From Platanthera guangdongensis (Eukaryota; Streptophyta; Magnoliopsida; Asparagales; Orchidaceae), in NCBI GenBank assembly GCA_039583875.1, contig CM077167.1, positions 153,219,010 through 153,283,009 of the forward strand: a stretch of DNA of 64,000 bases, given 5' to 3'. Below the pieces are notes generated by a model. The model searched no databases. It had not been told where the DNA came from and saw nothing but the letters and a program-made list of their open reading frames with translations. The translations under genes and the position numbers were made by a program. Shown here piece by piece: positions 34,040-44,992 of the stretch (its first letter is position 1; every line of letters starts with the position of its first letter).

Positions 34040-35019
34040 TGAAAGAATTGGTTTTAAGATAACATAAATACCTAGAGGGGGGTGAATAGGTTCAATTCCT
34101 TTTTACTCTAAGGCAGAATATTAATTCAGTTAATCAAATAGAATCAAACAGTTCTACAGCTACCACATCACAAAAATCACAATATCACACACAATCACAG
34201 ATGGCACTCAGATTTATAGTGGTTCCCCAAATGATGGGTACATCCACTTTCCCCTTCGCCTATCTAGCAGTGTGCTAGATTCGGCCAAACTACTTCCATC
34301 CTTTTCAGATCCACAGATCTTATAGCTCAGAACCCAGTCAAGGTTCCTACAACTCAGAGTGAGTCCACACTCCTACAACTCAGGAAATTAAGCCCTACCT
34401 CAGCCTTCACCCATGCCTACAACTCAGAGAATTAAATCTCCAACCTCAGGCACACAACCCTACCTCAGCCTTCCCAAGGCCTACAACTCAGAGATGTAAA
34501 TCTCCTACCTCAGGCACTCAGCCCTACCTCAGCCTTTATAAATTAGGCTTACAACTCAGATCAATAATGATCTTATGGAAAAATGATATAAAATAAGTTT
34601 TATCTTTCACCCAAGTTGAGAGAGAATGGGTTGAAAGTTTTCTTGATCAGTTCTTGAAGAATCTGATTACATAGAAATCAACCTGTCTGTGGCTTTCTTC
34701 AAAGCATCTTGAATCTGAACACAGTAAGGTTGAATTTCTTGAAGTTGATCTTCAATCAGCTTCCTTCTTAAAATCCAGAAATTAATCTGAATTCTTCTTT
34801 GCAGATTAGTTCAGGATCTGCTCTTAAGAGACTAGTTGATGATAGTATCTTTCTTCACTTGAACTGTTGGAGCTCTCTCTCTACAAATTTTTTTGAAGAT
34901 ATTTGAAATTCCTCGCTTAGATCCACTTGAAATCACTTACTGGATTTTCTTGTGTATGTTGGATCTTCTGTTGTAATTGTGTTTTATGTACTTCGTTGTT
35001 CTCAATTGATAGAATCTGT

Positions 35020-35031
35020 CTTTATATATAC
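35020..35031 (-). promoter_or_regulatory. TATA box of E7 LTR
   Basis: GTATATATAAAG on the minus strand, identical in the other LTR at 52029-52040. Confidence 0.7.
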
Positions 35032-35160
35032 TTCATCCAAGGTTAGCGGCTGATCCGGTTGCTAACCAACTTCTGACAGATCTGACAGTTACAGTAGACT
35101 TGTTGGTTATGGTAGATGTCAAGTCTCCAGTCACTTCTTAAAACTTTGTCTCTGTCAGCA

Positions 35161-35632
35161 AAGTGTCGAGTCTGAACTTCACATGTGTCGACACAAGTAG
35201 ACTAAGTGTCGACACAATCCTTGGTGGTGTCGACACAGCTCTCATGTTGTCGACACTGCTTCTCGACATAGCTTCTGTAAGAATGTGTCGACACGAGTCC
35301 TGCGTGTCGACACAGTCATTTCTTGTCTTGACACAATTAACTTAGAAGAAATTCTTGTGTGTTTATCGACACAAGTCCTATGTGTCGACACAGTTGATGT
35401 CGACTGAACTTTCTATGTGTCGACATAAGTCCTGTGTGCCGACACAGTTGATGTCGACTGAACTTTCTGTGTGTCGACACAAGTCCTGTGTGTCGACACA
35501 ATTTCTTCTTTTGTCGACACAGCTTTTCCAAGTGTCGACACAATTGACTCCAGGTGTCGACACAGCTTTTCTCAAGTGTCGAGACAAATATTCACAATTG
35601 TCAACACAGCTTCTTCTGGTGTCGACTCATGG
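35161..35632 (-). repeat. GTGTCGACAC palindrome array in E7 U3
   Basis: About ten exact GTGTCGACAC plus about eight one- or two-base variants in 470 bases. It includes a higher-order repeat of about 65 bases (CACAGTTGATGTCGACTGAA between palindromes). The other LTR has the equivalent array at 52170-52615 with somewhat more decay. Confidence 0.9.
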
Positions 35633-35766
35633 ACTTAGAAACTTTTCCTGCATATTATTAACCTACACATATAAACTCAAAACAACATCAAATACACCTT
35701 GATGAATATCATTGAGCTAATTGAGGCTTCTCCAAATCTGGTACACAATTTCAAATGTACCCAACA

Positions 35767-35783
35767 ATCTCCCCCTATTTGGA
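35767..35783 (-). other. E7 polypurine tract
   Basis: CTCCAAATAGGGGGAGAT on the minus strand, directly before the LTR start TGTTGGGT. From 35784 to 36031 there is only AT-rich tail. Confidence 0.85.
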
Positions 35784-36031
35784 GAAGTCATAACCCTTAG
35801 TCAATAATATACACCATTTATAATAAACACACATTATGATGTATATAAACATTACATGACAGGGTAACATATAAACAAAACATATATAATATGTCATTAT
35901 AGAATGATGTAAATACAGTGAGCATGAATCATTGTCTTATTTAAACTATCAAAAGTTTGTCAACAATTAGTTTACATAGATTTTTTTTAACAACTCAAGA
36001 ATACATTGTTATAAAATCTAGTTAATTTATT

Positions 36032-38019
36032 CTAAGGCTGATCAGGCTCCTTGATGACTATGCCTTTTCCTGGTTTGATCTGAGCCTGCACAGTAGGTTC
36101 AGCATCATCAGCAGGTTTCTTTCATTTCAGATATTTCCTTTTTTGTTCTTCAGCCCTTATCTTTTGCCTTTCAAAATAATGAAAAGGCTTTGGGAAGCAC
36201 TTGCTAGGCTCCAGAGCATTAGCAGGTAACTTCCCAGCTTTTGCTTTCCTTCTGTATTGAAGAATGGCTTCCTGTGTGGCTTCATACTTATTCCATTCTT
36301 TCTCAGTATACCATTTACCCCTTTCGTGGGTCTTGTCCTTCACAGCTTTCCAGGCAGTCAATATAATGTTCCTGGAAGTAGGGCTGCATTGCTCAAAATT
36401 AGTCTTCAACTCAGCCTGTTCTCTAAACCTTTTCTTGGACAGTTATGCTTCCTTCTGAGCTTCCTTGGCAGCCACTGACATTTCCACTTTCTCAAGAATA
36501 ATATTGTCAACCTCCTGTGGAGGGCTGTATATTGACTGAACTTCTTGCTGAACCATGTCAAAATCAGTTGGAGGGTAAATGACCTGAGCAACTTTAGGTT
36601 GATCACCTTCAATATAGGCAAGTTGCACACCAGACTAAGCAACATTTCATCATCAAATAGGGGTGGATATCCAAGAGTGGCTCTGATGCTATTTGATATC
36701 CATTTATTATGATCTGAGCCGGTTTTGACTAACAACCTCTCCCCCTTTATGACTTCTCTTTCAATATGTTCCCTGAGATCATTCTTTTGGAACCTTATTT
36801 GATTAACCAGATAATATGTTCCCTCTGTATAATAGGCTTTAAACTTTTGAAGCTGAGCAGATATAATCTTCTGAGAGACTTGAAGTGTAGATTGGAAAGT
36901 GGCTAAATCCTCTTGAAGTTTCTTATCAAACTCTGATTTTTCTTTAGTCCTTGCCTCAATCAGTGCAGTTGCAGTATTCTTTATTTCTGTAACAATCACA
37001 TTATGTGATTCAGTAAGATTATCATTCATCCTTAGTTGATTTTCTAGGACATATCCTTGCTTCACCACTATATCATCAATTTGTCTCCTTGCCTCTTATT
37101 GTTGTTTTGCCAGAAAAAGTACAGAATTACCTCATTTATGGATGCAATCTGTTATCTCTTTTTATTCTGGTTTTCCTCAAATCTAATTGATTTTATATCT
37201 TGAGCCAAGGAGAATTGCAAATCTTTTTGAGTTTTATCCATATATTTCTCCATGGCTATTCTTTGTTCATCTAATTTTACTTACAAAGATACCAGTAAGG
37301 AGCTATAATCATGTGCAGGAACTAGTTGTGGAGCAGTTTGCAATGCCCTTTTATAGCTTTGGCTTCTTCTTCTGAAAACCATCAGCTTTCTCTTCTTTGC
37401 TTGAGATTCTGCTTCATCTTCAGAAGCTGAGGTACTTGTTATATCAACTCTTTCCTGAGGACTAGGAGGCAGTTCCTTTTCAGTCTTAGTTTGCTACCCC
37501 TCAATTTTAGCTTGCTCCCCCTCAGTCCTGGCTTGCGCCCCCTCAATCCTGGCTTGCTCCCCCTCAGTTCTTGCTATCTCTATATCAGGGAACAACTCTT
37601 CAAGAGTAAACTCTTGTTGAGTTTGGACTGGAGGCACCACTAACTCTGGAGTATCAGCAGCTGTAGATGTATCCTCCATGATAATATCCTGTGCTTGATT
37701 GTTGATTTGAGTGGTCTGGTCAACATCACTCAAGGGCACAGTTAGTGTTTCATACTCATTATTGAAAATTGTTTAATTAACTTCTTGGATTACCTCAAGA
37801 ATAGTTTGATTAGTCATTTCACTTTCTATGTGTGTTGGCTCTTCCTCAAGATGAGGCTCCCCCTGCATCTGATCATCATGTCTAATGTCTTGAGCAGGTG
37901 ATTTCTCAGTATTATCTAGCCTCTCTTCATCAGCCATGTCTTTTATCAGCACTCTATCCTGTCTAGAGATTATCCTTAGATCCATTCTCCTCATGTGATT
38001 GATCTTGGATTCAGCAGCA
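36032..38019 (-). pseudogene. E7 aORF, C-terminal part (after E8)
   Basis: Continues from 46619 after removing E8. It contains, in order: MRRMDLRIISRQDRVLIKDM; an acidic/Gln-rich region with a seven-residue repeat at 37498-37575; a coiled-coil region (36850-37068); IRFQKNDLREHIEREVIKGE; a hydrophilic linker; EQCSPTSRNIILTAWKAV; PSKCFPKPFHYFERQK; and the C-terminal GKGIVIKEPDQP ending at 36032. Several frameshifts. No membrane segment or signal peptide seen. Function unknown. Confidence 0.7.
37498..37575 (-). repeat. Seven-residue tandem repeat in E7 aORF
   Basis: Four copies of a 21-base unit encoding A(R/K)(T/I)EG(E/A)Q. The heptad length and charge pattern suit a coiled coil. It is not visible in E5 or E8 at the same place. 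Confidence 0.8.
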
Positions 38020-38024
38020 TGTTG
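38020..38024. repeat. Target-site duplication of E8 (left copy)
   Basis: TGTTG at 38020-38024 and 46614-46618. It happens to equal the LTR start of these elements, but both copies lie outside the E8 LTR ends (TGTTGGGTAT and GGACTTTCA). Confidence 0.85.
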
Positions 38025-38336
38025 TGTTGGGTATTATATCCACAATTACCTGGATTTGAGGAAGCCACCTGTCAAGCTAAGATGAATTCACAATGTATTT
38101 GATGAAACCTCTTAAGTTGTGCTTGCAGCTCTTCCACGCTAAGTGCAAACCAAAGTCAGGGTACAGTGGGTCAATATACACGAGTCTGCACGACGTAATC
38201 CCTCGTTGATAATATCAGTGTTTAGGCCTACGTGTACTCTCTCTATTGGAGTGCACTTACTTTCAAGTATAGGGCCATGTTTATGCAAGAGAAGACAAGG
38301 AGCAAGGATGGGTCAAGGAGCAGCACTTGGGTGGAA

Positions 38337-38680
38337 AGGCGAGAATTCGTCCAAGAAAAAGACGACGAGAATCACCAAGTGATTCTCGCCGATTCGGCGA
38401 GAATCACTAGTGATTCTTGCCGAATCGTCGAGAATCATTAGTGATTCTCGCCGACTCCTTCCGGCTACCTTAAAATGGTGCCAAGTAAGATTCGGCGAGA
38501 ATCACTAATGATTCTCGCTGAACCCGTCGCTAAGCAGGTCGTGAATACCAAGTGAAAATCGTTGAGAATCAACAAGGGAATCGTCGAGAATCATTAGTGA
38601 TTCTCGACGAATCGTCGAGAATCGTTAACTGATTCTCGCCGATTCGTCGAGAATCACCAATGATTCTCGACGAATTTTAC
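38337..38680 (+). repeat. TCGTCGAGAATCA palindrome array in E8 U3
   Basis: Units of TCGTCGAGAATCA and its complement TGATTCTCGACGA. The best unit (38581-38610) has two perfect 13-base arms around TTAG. At least five further hairpin units follow the same plan with 2-6 base loops and C/T or G/A variants (TTCTCGCCGA). The matching array in the 3' LTR is at about 45308-45620. Confidence 0.9.
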
Positions 38681-38795
38681 TTGTCGTTTTCTCTGGTTGC
38701 CTGCTGGACCGGTTTCTGCCGCTGGACTAGTTTGAACCGGATTTCGGGGGTCTACGTGTGGGACCTACAACGGTCTTATTGTATGGGTCTACAGT

Positions 38796-38805
38796 GTATA
38801 AATAC
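38796..38805 (+). promoter_or_regulatory. TATA box of E8 LTR
   Basis: GTATAAATAC, about 115 bases after the array, identical in the 3' LTR at 45738-45747. Confidence 0.75.
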
Positions 38806-39624
38806 ATGGGTATTTTTGAACAGTAAAAAGGCAGAAAGGAAAATAAGAAATTGGCGAGTACGGGAAAAACCCTAAATCATCGCTTCCGCTCCGCCGTCGC
38901 CACCGCCGCTCGCGATAAGTTGGTCGCCGCTGTTGATCGCTTCTCTTCCCGATCTCCGGTGACAGAAGCTTAGCAAAGCTTTGAGTCTCACGTGTCTATC
39001 CAGAGATCTCTTGTCTCTCGATTTGTTGATCGGGAATAACTTCCCCGTCCGAATCGATCGAGACGACCGATCCTCGTTTGACCGTTGGAAGACCAAGCTA
39101 GCTTCGCTACGAAGATTGGATCTCTAAGTTCAGCAGCCGCTCATCATCATAGCTGCCGATCCCGAAGCAAGCCGCCGCTCTTCTTGCCGCCGCCGGTTCC
39201 GGGGAGATCCTTTCCAAGAGAGACCAAGGTTGTAGACTCTTCGTTGACTTCACGAACACGTCGTCCAACGAAGAGGAACACCGTAGTCTCCAAACGAAGT
39301 TTGTATCTCGTGTACATTCTATTTTACATTTGTTGTAAAGGAACGATTGTTCCGTGTTGTAAGGGTTGGGTGCAACCCGATTTGTGGGAGTGTTGACTCC
39401 TACGTGTGGAAGGATTCCTACCGTTAGTGCAGGGATTGGATTTCAATCCTGTTGGAGAAGAGACCGAGTCGTCCCTTGTTGTGAGATAGGTCGAAGGGGG
39501 AAAGTGGATGTACCCAAGTCGGGGAACCACTATAAATTGCCTGTGTATTCTGTGTGCTGTGCTTTTTATTTTTATTGTGCAGGTACATTCGTAAATTCCG
39601 CAAAAGCGTTGCTCGTCACCTATT

Positions 39625-39638
39625 CCCCCCCCCCCCCC
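39625..39638 (+). repeat. C14 tract near the E8 LTR inner end
   Basis: 14 C flanked by CACCTATT and AATAGGTG, so the run sits in the loop of an 8-base inverted repeat. The 3' LTR has 14 C at 46565-46578 but has lost one flanking A. It is the counterpart of the G-runs in E1, E2, E5 and E7. Confidence 0.85.
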
Positions 39639-39676
39639 AATAGGTGAACTTTGTTGACACTAGGTGGACTTTCAAG

Positions 39677-39695
39677 TGGTATCAAGCCAGGTTCC
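39677..39695 (+). other. E8 primer binding site (initiator tRNA-Met, one-base deletion)
   Basis: TGGTATCAAGCCAGGTTCC follows two bases after the LTR. It matches the complement of plant initiator tRNA-Met (TGGTATCAGAGCCAGGTT...) for about 17 bases if one G is missing. Whether that gap is tolerated for priming is unknown. Confidence 0.75.
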
Positions 39696-39746
39696 TCATC
39701 AAAAGGCTAACACCTTGAGTAGATTTCTGCCACCAGTGTCAAAGGC

Positions 39747-41318
39747 ATGGAGCTGGAGTATGAGATATCGCCACTCAAACTCCACGCATGCACAAACGAT
39801 TATTATCCGATCTGGAGGATGAGAGTGTCATTTCACCTGGATGCTATCGATCCTCGAGCATCCTTCATTCTGGAAGAGGGTCCATTTATTCCCATGAAGA
39901 CCACCGACTCTGGGATCCAAGTGCCCATGTGCATTGCTGAGATGTCAGAGACGGAACTGTCACTATTTAACTTGGACGAGAGGATTCGTCAAATTATCAT
40001 GGATATCTGGTCTGGAGCTTCTCGCTCTAGATTAGCAAAATGTAGGACGGCAAAATCCATGTGCGTGATGATCTCAGAGTTGATGGGGGAGTCAGAGAAA
40101 GCTGGAATATGTTGTCAACCAGAGGAGGAAGCCTATGTGGGGGTCCTCACCTCTGAAGATGAAGGCAAGCATCTCTCGGACAGCATCAGAGCTCCAGTGT
40201 CCATGTCTGAGGCTGAAGAGACCAGTGAGGAAAGCAGCTCTGATGAGGATGACGCAATGGTCACTGGCTAGAATGACATTAACACTGAAGAGCAGGTAAC
40301 CTCCTCATCCTGCCCCATCTCTTTTGAACTTTCTGAAGACAGGAACTGCTTTCCTCCAGAAGATTTTGATTCTCTGAAGAGAGCCCTTCAGTCAAGCAAC
40401 CTACTTGCTGAGGAGCAAGCTCAAGAGATTGCTCGACTGAAGATCTTGTTGGTTCTCCAATTGGCGTCCAACAAGGTCAAGGACTCTAGGATCTCAGCTC
40501 TAGAGAGTAGTCTAGAAAATGAGAAACGTATAGTATCAAACTTTTCCAAAGTTGATGCTATAAAGAGAAAGCAAGAAAACGGGTGGATCTCCCGGATTAT
40601 CAATGCGAGGAGAAATGGGGAAACGGTATTCCGAACCCCCACTCCAAGCAGGAAGGAAACTCATCATGCCTTCAGGTATGACCACAGGAATAGTCGTGGT
40701 CACTGCAAGGGTGATCTGTCCCCATGTGGAGACACCCATAGTGCAAGGGCCGTCGTGGCAACCCACGAGAGAATACCTAAGGCTCACTCTGAGCCCTTTG
40801 TATTCACTGCCACTGCCTCAACTCGGTGTGAATCTTCATGTCCCTGCTCACATAAGACTTCTCACCACATGAGGACACAGAATAGGGAGGATATAAGTCA
40901 TGGTGTGAGTTTTCATGGGGCCCCTGGAAGGGGGATGCCTGTGAGAAAGGCACCACCTTCCCGGCCTCATGACGCTCACAACATGCATTCATTCCACCCT
41001 TCCACGTGTCACGATGGAAGAGAAAAGTTTGTGAGGCGATCATGCTATATCCCGGTTAGACCTAGGACCGTGACTACCTCAGTCACTAGATCAGGTCGGA
41101 AATGGCGATACAACATTCACCCATGTTGGTGCTGCGGCAAAGTGGGACACTTTGCCATCGACTGTTGGCACAACCCCTCTGTGCCAACGGCAAGGGCTTA
41201 TCCACATTCACGGGACAGAGGTAGCCTTCCGAACAGGTTTTCTGAAGGAAGGCAGTCGAGTGCCTATGCTAACAGGAACCTAGGACCGAATATGATTTGG
41301 GTTCCTAAGGTAAAGTAA
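39747..41318 (+). pseudogene. gag: E8 gag, internally deleted, one stop
   Basis: One reading frame of 524 codons with a single TAG at 40269. The N-terminal core (MELEYEISPLKLHACTNDYY, FHLDAIDPRASFILEEGPFI) matches copia gag. The middle, including the first zinc knuckle, is missing: capsid-like sequence passes straight into an acidic EEAYVGVLTSEDE region. Then follow a coiled coil (about residues 190-275), a Ser/His/Arg-rich region, and a second zinc knuckle HPCWCCGKVGHFAIDC, also seen in E5. It ends IWVPKVK, the sequence that leads into protease in full elements. Here it is followed by a stop. Confidence 0.85.
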
Positions 41319-42446
41319 TTCTTTTTTGCAGGGTAGTCTCGGTTCCCGTGAATATGATGGGACCTAGACAGTAGGTGGCTCAAGACTAAATTGGAACAAG
41401 CGTCTGCAATAACAGATGTGATATCTGTTTGAGCATACTCACATTGAGCCTCTAATATGTTCTACCTGTGGGACTAAGACGATGACTCTCAAAATCCCAG
41501 GTATCTTTGATCAGTTCAAGGACTTGCGTCATATTGCATCCTCATTTAAAATATATATATCTCTATCCATGTGTATATTTATACTTACGCTTATACATGT
41601 ATGTGTGCACCTCTAAGGATAGGTTAACTCGATACATGCAAACCTTTATACATCAAAAAGAGTTAACGAAGATATGTCATCGTGAATCTCGACAACTCAC
41701 AATTGACATCAAAAAGTTTTGGAAAAGCCTCGTTCAAATCCAAATAGATTGGCTTTAAAATATACATGTATTTATCATTTTTATATTGACTTGACATCAG
41801 AAGAATTCGAAAATGTTGCAATGCTTATCAACGTGAAAATTCCTAGTCAAGAAACCTTTCAATTTCGAATTAGACAAATCCCGCCGACCCATTATATACT
41901 TGAATTCTCGCCGAATTAGACAAATCTCGCCGACCCTTCGCCTTCCTCAAGAATCCCGCCGAAGGAGCAAGCTACATGAGTCCCGCCGACTTTCGCAGAA
42001 TCCACGCCAAATCGCAAGGTTTCTTCCGTCGGATCCCGCAAGGAAGCTCGTCGAATCTCTCAAAGTTCCCGCAAGGTTTCTCCTTTAGGAATCGCGCAAG
42101 GTTCTCGTCGAATCCCCCACCGCCTTCGCAAAATCCCGCAAGTTCTCCATCGCCTTCCCCTAGGTTCCCGCAAGGTTCTCGCAAAGCTCCCGACGAATCC
42201 CGCCGAACCCCGCAGGAAACTCTCCTACTCACCGAAGTTCTCCATCGCTGTCTCCCACTAGGTCTCCACCAAAGGTCCTCCCAAAGGACGCTCAAGGAAT
42301 ATTTCTTGCAAGAAGCTCTCCAACTCACTTCCGTCTACGCCTTAGGTAACCTCTTCCTCACCCGTACTTGGACGTTATCACTAGTGACGCTTTCCTTTTG
42401 ACTGTTCATTAAAGCTTAGAGTAGGGCTTCTATCTCTAGATCTACA
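41319..42446 (+). promoter_or_regulatory. E8 spacer between gag and aORF, with LTR-type motifs; pol absent
   Basis: There is no pol domain. From 41680 to 42200 the spacer has repeated half-sites of the E8 U3 motif (AATCTCGAC, TTCTCGCCGAAT, TCTCGCCGACC, CCCGCCGA, TTCTCGTCGAATC), together about ten, with CCCGCAAGG fillers. Full hairpins like those of the LTR are not obvious. I found no TATAA(A/C)TAGG before the ATG at 42447. Confidence 0.7.
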
Positions 42447-44744
42447 ATGGCTCCAAGGACAACTGCTGGGTTGGTCACCGGTTGCGAGCTTGTTCGAACT
42501 GGGTTCTCTCACGCCTCGGACGAATTCCGCAACATCATTCTGATGCTGGAAGAGGCTGGGCTAACATTCGTCCTGGAGCACCCTTGCAAAATCTTGGACA
42601 AAGAAGTACTGGAGTTCTTCGCTACCGCAAGACTCCAAAACGGCGACTCACTAATCAAAAGCAAGGTGGCTGGGGCAAAGGTCAAGGTGTCTGCCAGCAA
42701 GCTGACCCGCTTTCTGCAGCTTTCTAGCTCGGAGCATGAGGACTATCTAGAGGATGATGACAAAACCAGAACTCTCTTATTCTGCGATCTCCCACGAGGA
42801 ACTCGGTCAATAAAGAGAAAGGATATGAATGAAGAAGGGAAGCTCCTGTCTGACATTATTGGAAAGGTGCTCATCTGCAAGTCCGGGCTCTCATGACCAT
42901 ATCTCAGCGATATGTTCAAGATCCTGATAGCTATGTCGTCTGCCGTAAAAAAAGTTCAACTGGGGGGAGTTGCTGTTCGAGAAGATCAAGGACACTTGGG
43001 CTCTCTGAGTTTTGGCCGCATCATAATTCTATATCTAAACCAGCTAAATGGAGACAAGTTTGACATGAGTAAAGGTGCCCCTCTCCACTACTTGAAGAAG
43101 ATGGACTCAAGTGTGTTTGATCGTTGGGAAAGGCGTATTGGGCAGACTGCAGTGGAAGAGCAATAGGGAATATCTTCAGCAGTCACCCCCAATGAAGTTC
43201 CTGGTACCTTGACTGCAGGAATCGAGGGGGAGCCTCTACCCCCTCATACTGATGTAGTATCTGACATCTCCCAGCTGGCCAGAGATGCTGTGGCAGATCT
43301 ACACGAAGAAAATGAACCTGAGCTGTAGCATGGGGAGGCCCCAAACCGAAACGAGCTAGGAGCCAAAGCTACTGGGCTGGAGACTGCTGACAACGAGTTG
43401 GAAAATGCTGCTGATATAGATGATTTCTTGGATGATGACGGAGAGGAAGATGGGAATGAGGGACATGAAGTACTGGAGGCTCCGGATCTTGTTGAACCTC
43501 CATCTGACAAGCATGCACCAGTGGAGGGGGAGTCAGATAAATCTACAGAGGCCGCCAGCATTCCTCCATTAGAGGCTGTGATTGTATCCAGCTCTACAGA
43601 TGCTTCTGCTGAAGGGCAAGGCCCACAAGTACCTCCGGCTATTCCGTTACGAGATGAGCTAGCCACTCACACTGTCAATATCATTCAGGGCATTGTGAAT
43701 GAACTTAAAGCCTCCTTCGATGAAGCTCAGAATAAACTGCTGAACAGGATTAAAACATCTGAAAAGCTCATGCTCAAGAATATGGTGGAGATCAACCATA
43801 AACTGGACGTGATGGAGAAGAAATTTTAATAAAAGTACACCGAGGCCGGCCAAGCTATCACACTTCTAATGGCCGGATTGAAAAAGAATATTGATACTCT
43901 TGCTGTAGTCAATCAGAATGCACATGTTGTAGCCAACAACATTCAAAATTTTGACGGTAATATGGTCACTCTCAACACCAATCAGCAGGCCCTGATCACT
44001 GAATTCTCCCGGACCACCAAGCACATTGATGACTCCTTGCACTCCTATGCAAACTTCATCGCTGTTGAAGCCAAAAAGGGGGAGAAGGACTACATAGCTA
44101 AGATGACTGAGATACGAGAAGTCATGATCACAAACTTCGAACAGTCAAACAAGTATGTCTATGACAGCAACTGGTCGATGCTCCACCAGGCGTTAGGCAT
44201 CCCCTTGGCTGAAAATCCTGCAGATATTCATCCTCCTGAGACATCTACGGCTGCTGAGGGAGTAGATGCTGCTGAAGAAATAAGTGCAAGTGTTGCAGAT
44301 GTTCCCATAAATGAAGCTCAAGCTAGGGCTATCTCCAAAGCTAAACTGAGGAGCATGTTTGACCAAGAGGCCTTAGCAAAAGCCAGGGGAAAGAGAAAAG
44401 CTCAGGAAGGGACCTCCAAGGAGACTCTAGCTGAGAAGAGAATCAGAATGAGTGAGGAGGAAGTTCGAAATGAAAAGTGGAGTCCAATTTCAAAGAACAT
44501 CATCTTGGACACCTTCTGGCTACAAGAAAAGGGAGAACTAAATCGGAACGAAGTTTATAGCCAGTTTGAGTGGGAAAGGTACAAGACGTATGAAGCAAAA
44601 CAAAACATCTTCTTCAGAAACAACACAGATGCAGATAAAGTTCCTCCTCCCAGATACTACCCGAAGCCTAAAGAGTACATGGAGAGACAAAGGAAGAAGT
44701 TCTTGGCACAAAAACTCAAGGAGGACTTAGCTAAGGAAAGATAG
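42447..44744 (+). pseudogene. E8 aORF, nearly open
   Basis: 766 codons in one frame with stops at 42894, 43164, 43327 and 43827-43832, and probably a pair of compensating frameshifts at about 42890-43000. N-terminal block: VLEFFATARLQNGDSLIKSK, VKVSASKLTRFLQL, SIKRKDMNEEGKLLSDIIGK. Then come SFGRIIILYLN, a long acidic region (DDFLDDDGEEDGNEG), a coiled coil (43680-44160), and the C-terminal block with EKWSPISKNIILDTF, RYYPKPKEYMERQRKKF. The blocks match E5 and E7 in order. No signal peptide or membrane segment. Function unknown. Retention of this ORF in an element that lost all of pol is striking. Confidence 0.75.
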
Positions 44745-44980
44745 TCAACAACTTGTAGCTTGTCACTCTCTTCTAAAAACATTCAATGATTATTGTTATG
44801 ATATGAACAATTCTGAGATTATATATATATATTTATACATTTGTATTTGAATTTGTGAATGACTCAAGTCCTGATCTGATTGCATATATTCTCTTGTGCT
44901 GCATGTTTAATTTCTGAATGCTATGTTTATTATTTGATGGGTGTTATTCATCTTAGCTAGTAGGGTTTTGGCTTCGTCAA

Positions 44981-44992
44981 ATAGGGGGAGAT
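44981..44992 (+). other. E8 polypurine tract
   Basis: AATAGGGGGAGAT directly before the 3' LTR start TGTTGGGT. The stretch 44745-44980 is an AT-rich tail. Confidence 0.9.

Larger units (their letters stand above)
34040..35766 (-). repeat. E7 3' LTR
   Basis: 1727 bases. In plus coordinates: G-run block, a GGTTCCCCAAATG/ACATCCACTTTCCCC block, a CCTACCTCAG-rich R/U5 region, TATA box 35020-35031, palindrome array 35161-35632, and terminus GTACCCAACA. Confidence 0.95.
38025..39674 (+). repeat. E8 5' LTR
   Basis: Starts TGTTGGGTATTATATCC and ends CTAGGTGGACTTTCA. U3 carries a TTCTCGACGA palindrome array (about 38337-38680). A TATA box lies at 38796-38805. Downstream is a GC-rich leader-like stretch (38880-39250), then a 14-base C-run near the inner end. 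Array length differs from the 3' LTR: this copy has an additional GAATCACC...CTAGTGATTCT unit. Confidence 0.95.

Noticed and set aside
35161..35632. CRISPR-like array of regularly spaced short repeats
   Set aside because: Repeats are only 10-12 bases, spacing is irregular, spacers are themselves repeated, no cas genes are present, and the context is a plant LTR.
39085..39396. ORF starting MEDQASFATKIGS, present twice (also 46027-46278)
   Set aside because: It lies within the E8 LTR downstream of the TATA box and is duplicated only because LTRs are direct repeats. The second copy has a frameshift, so no constraint is visible.
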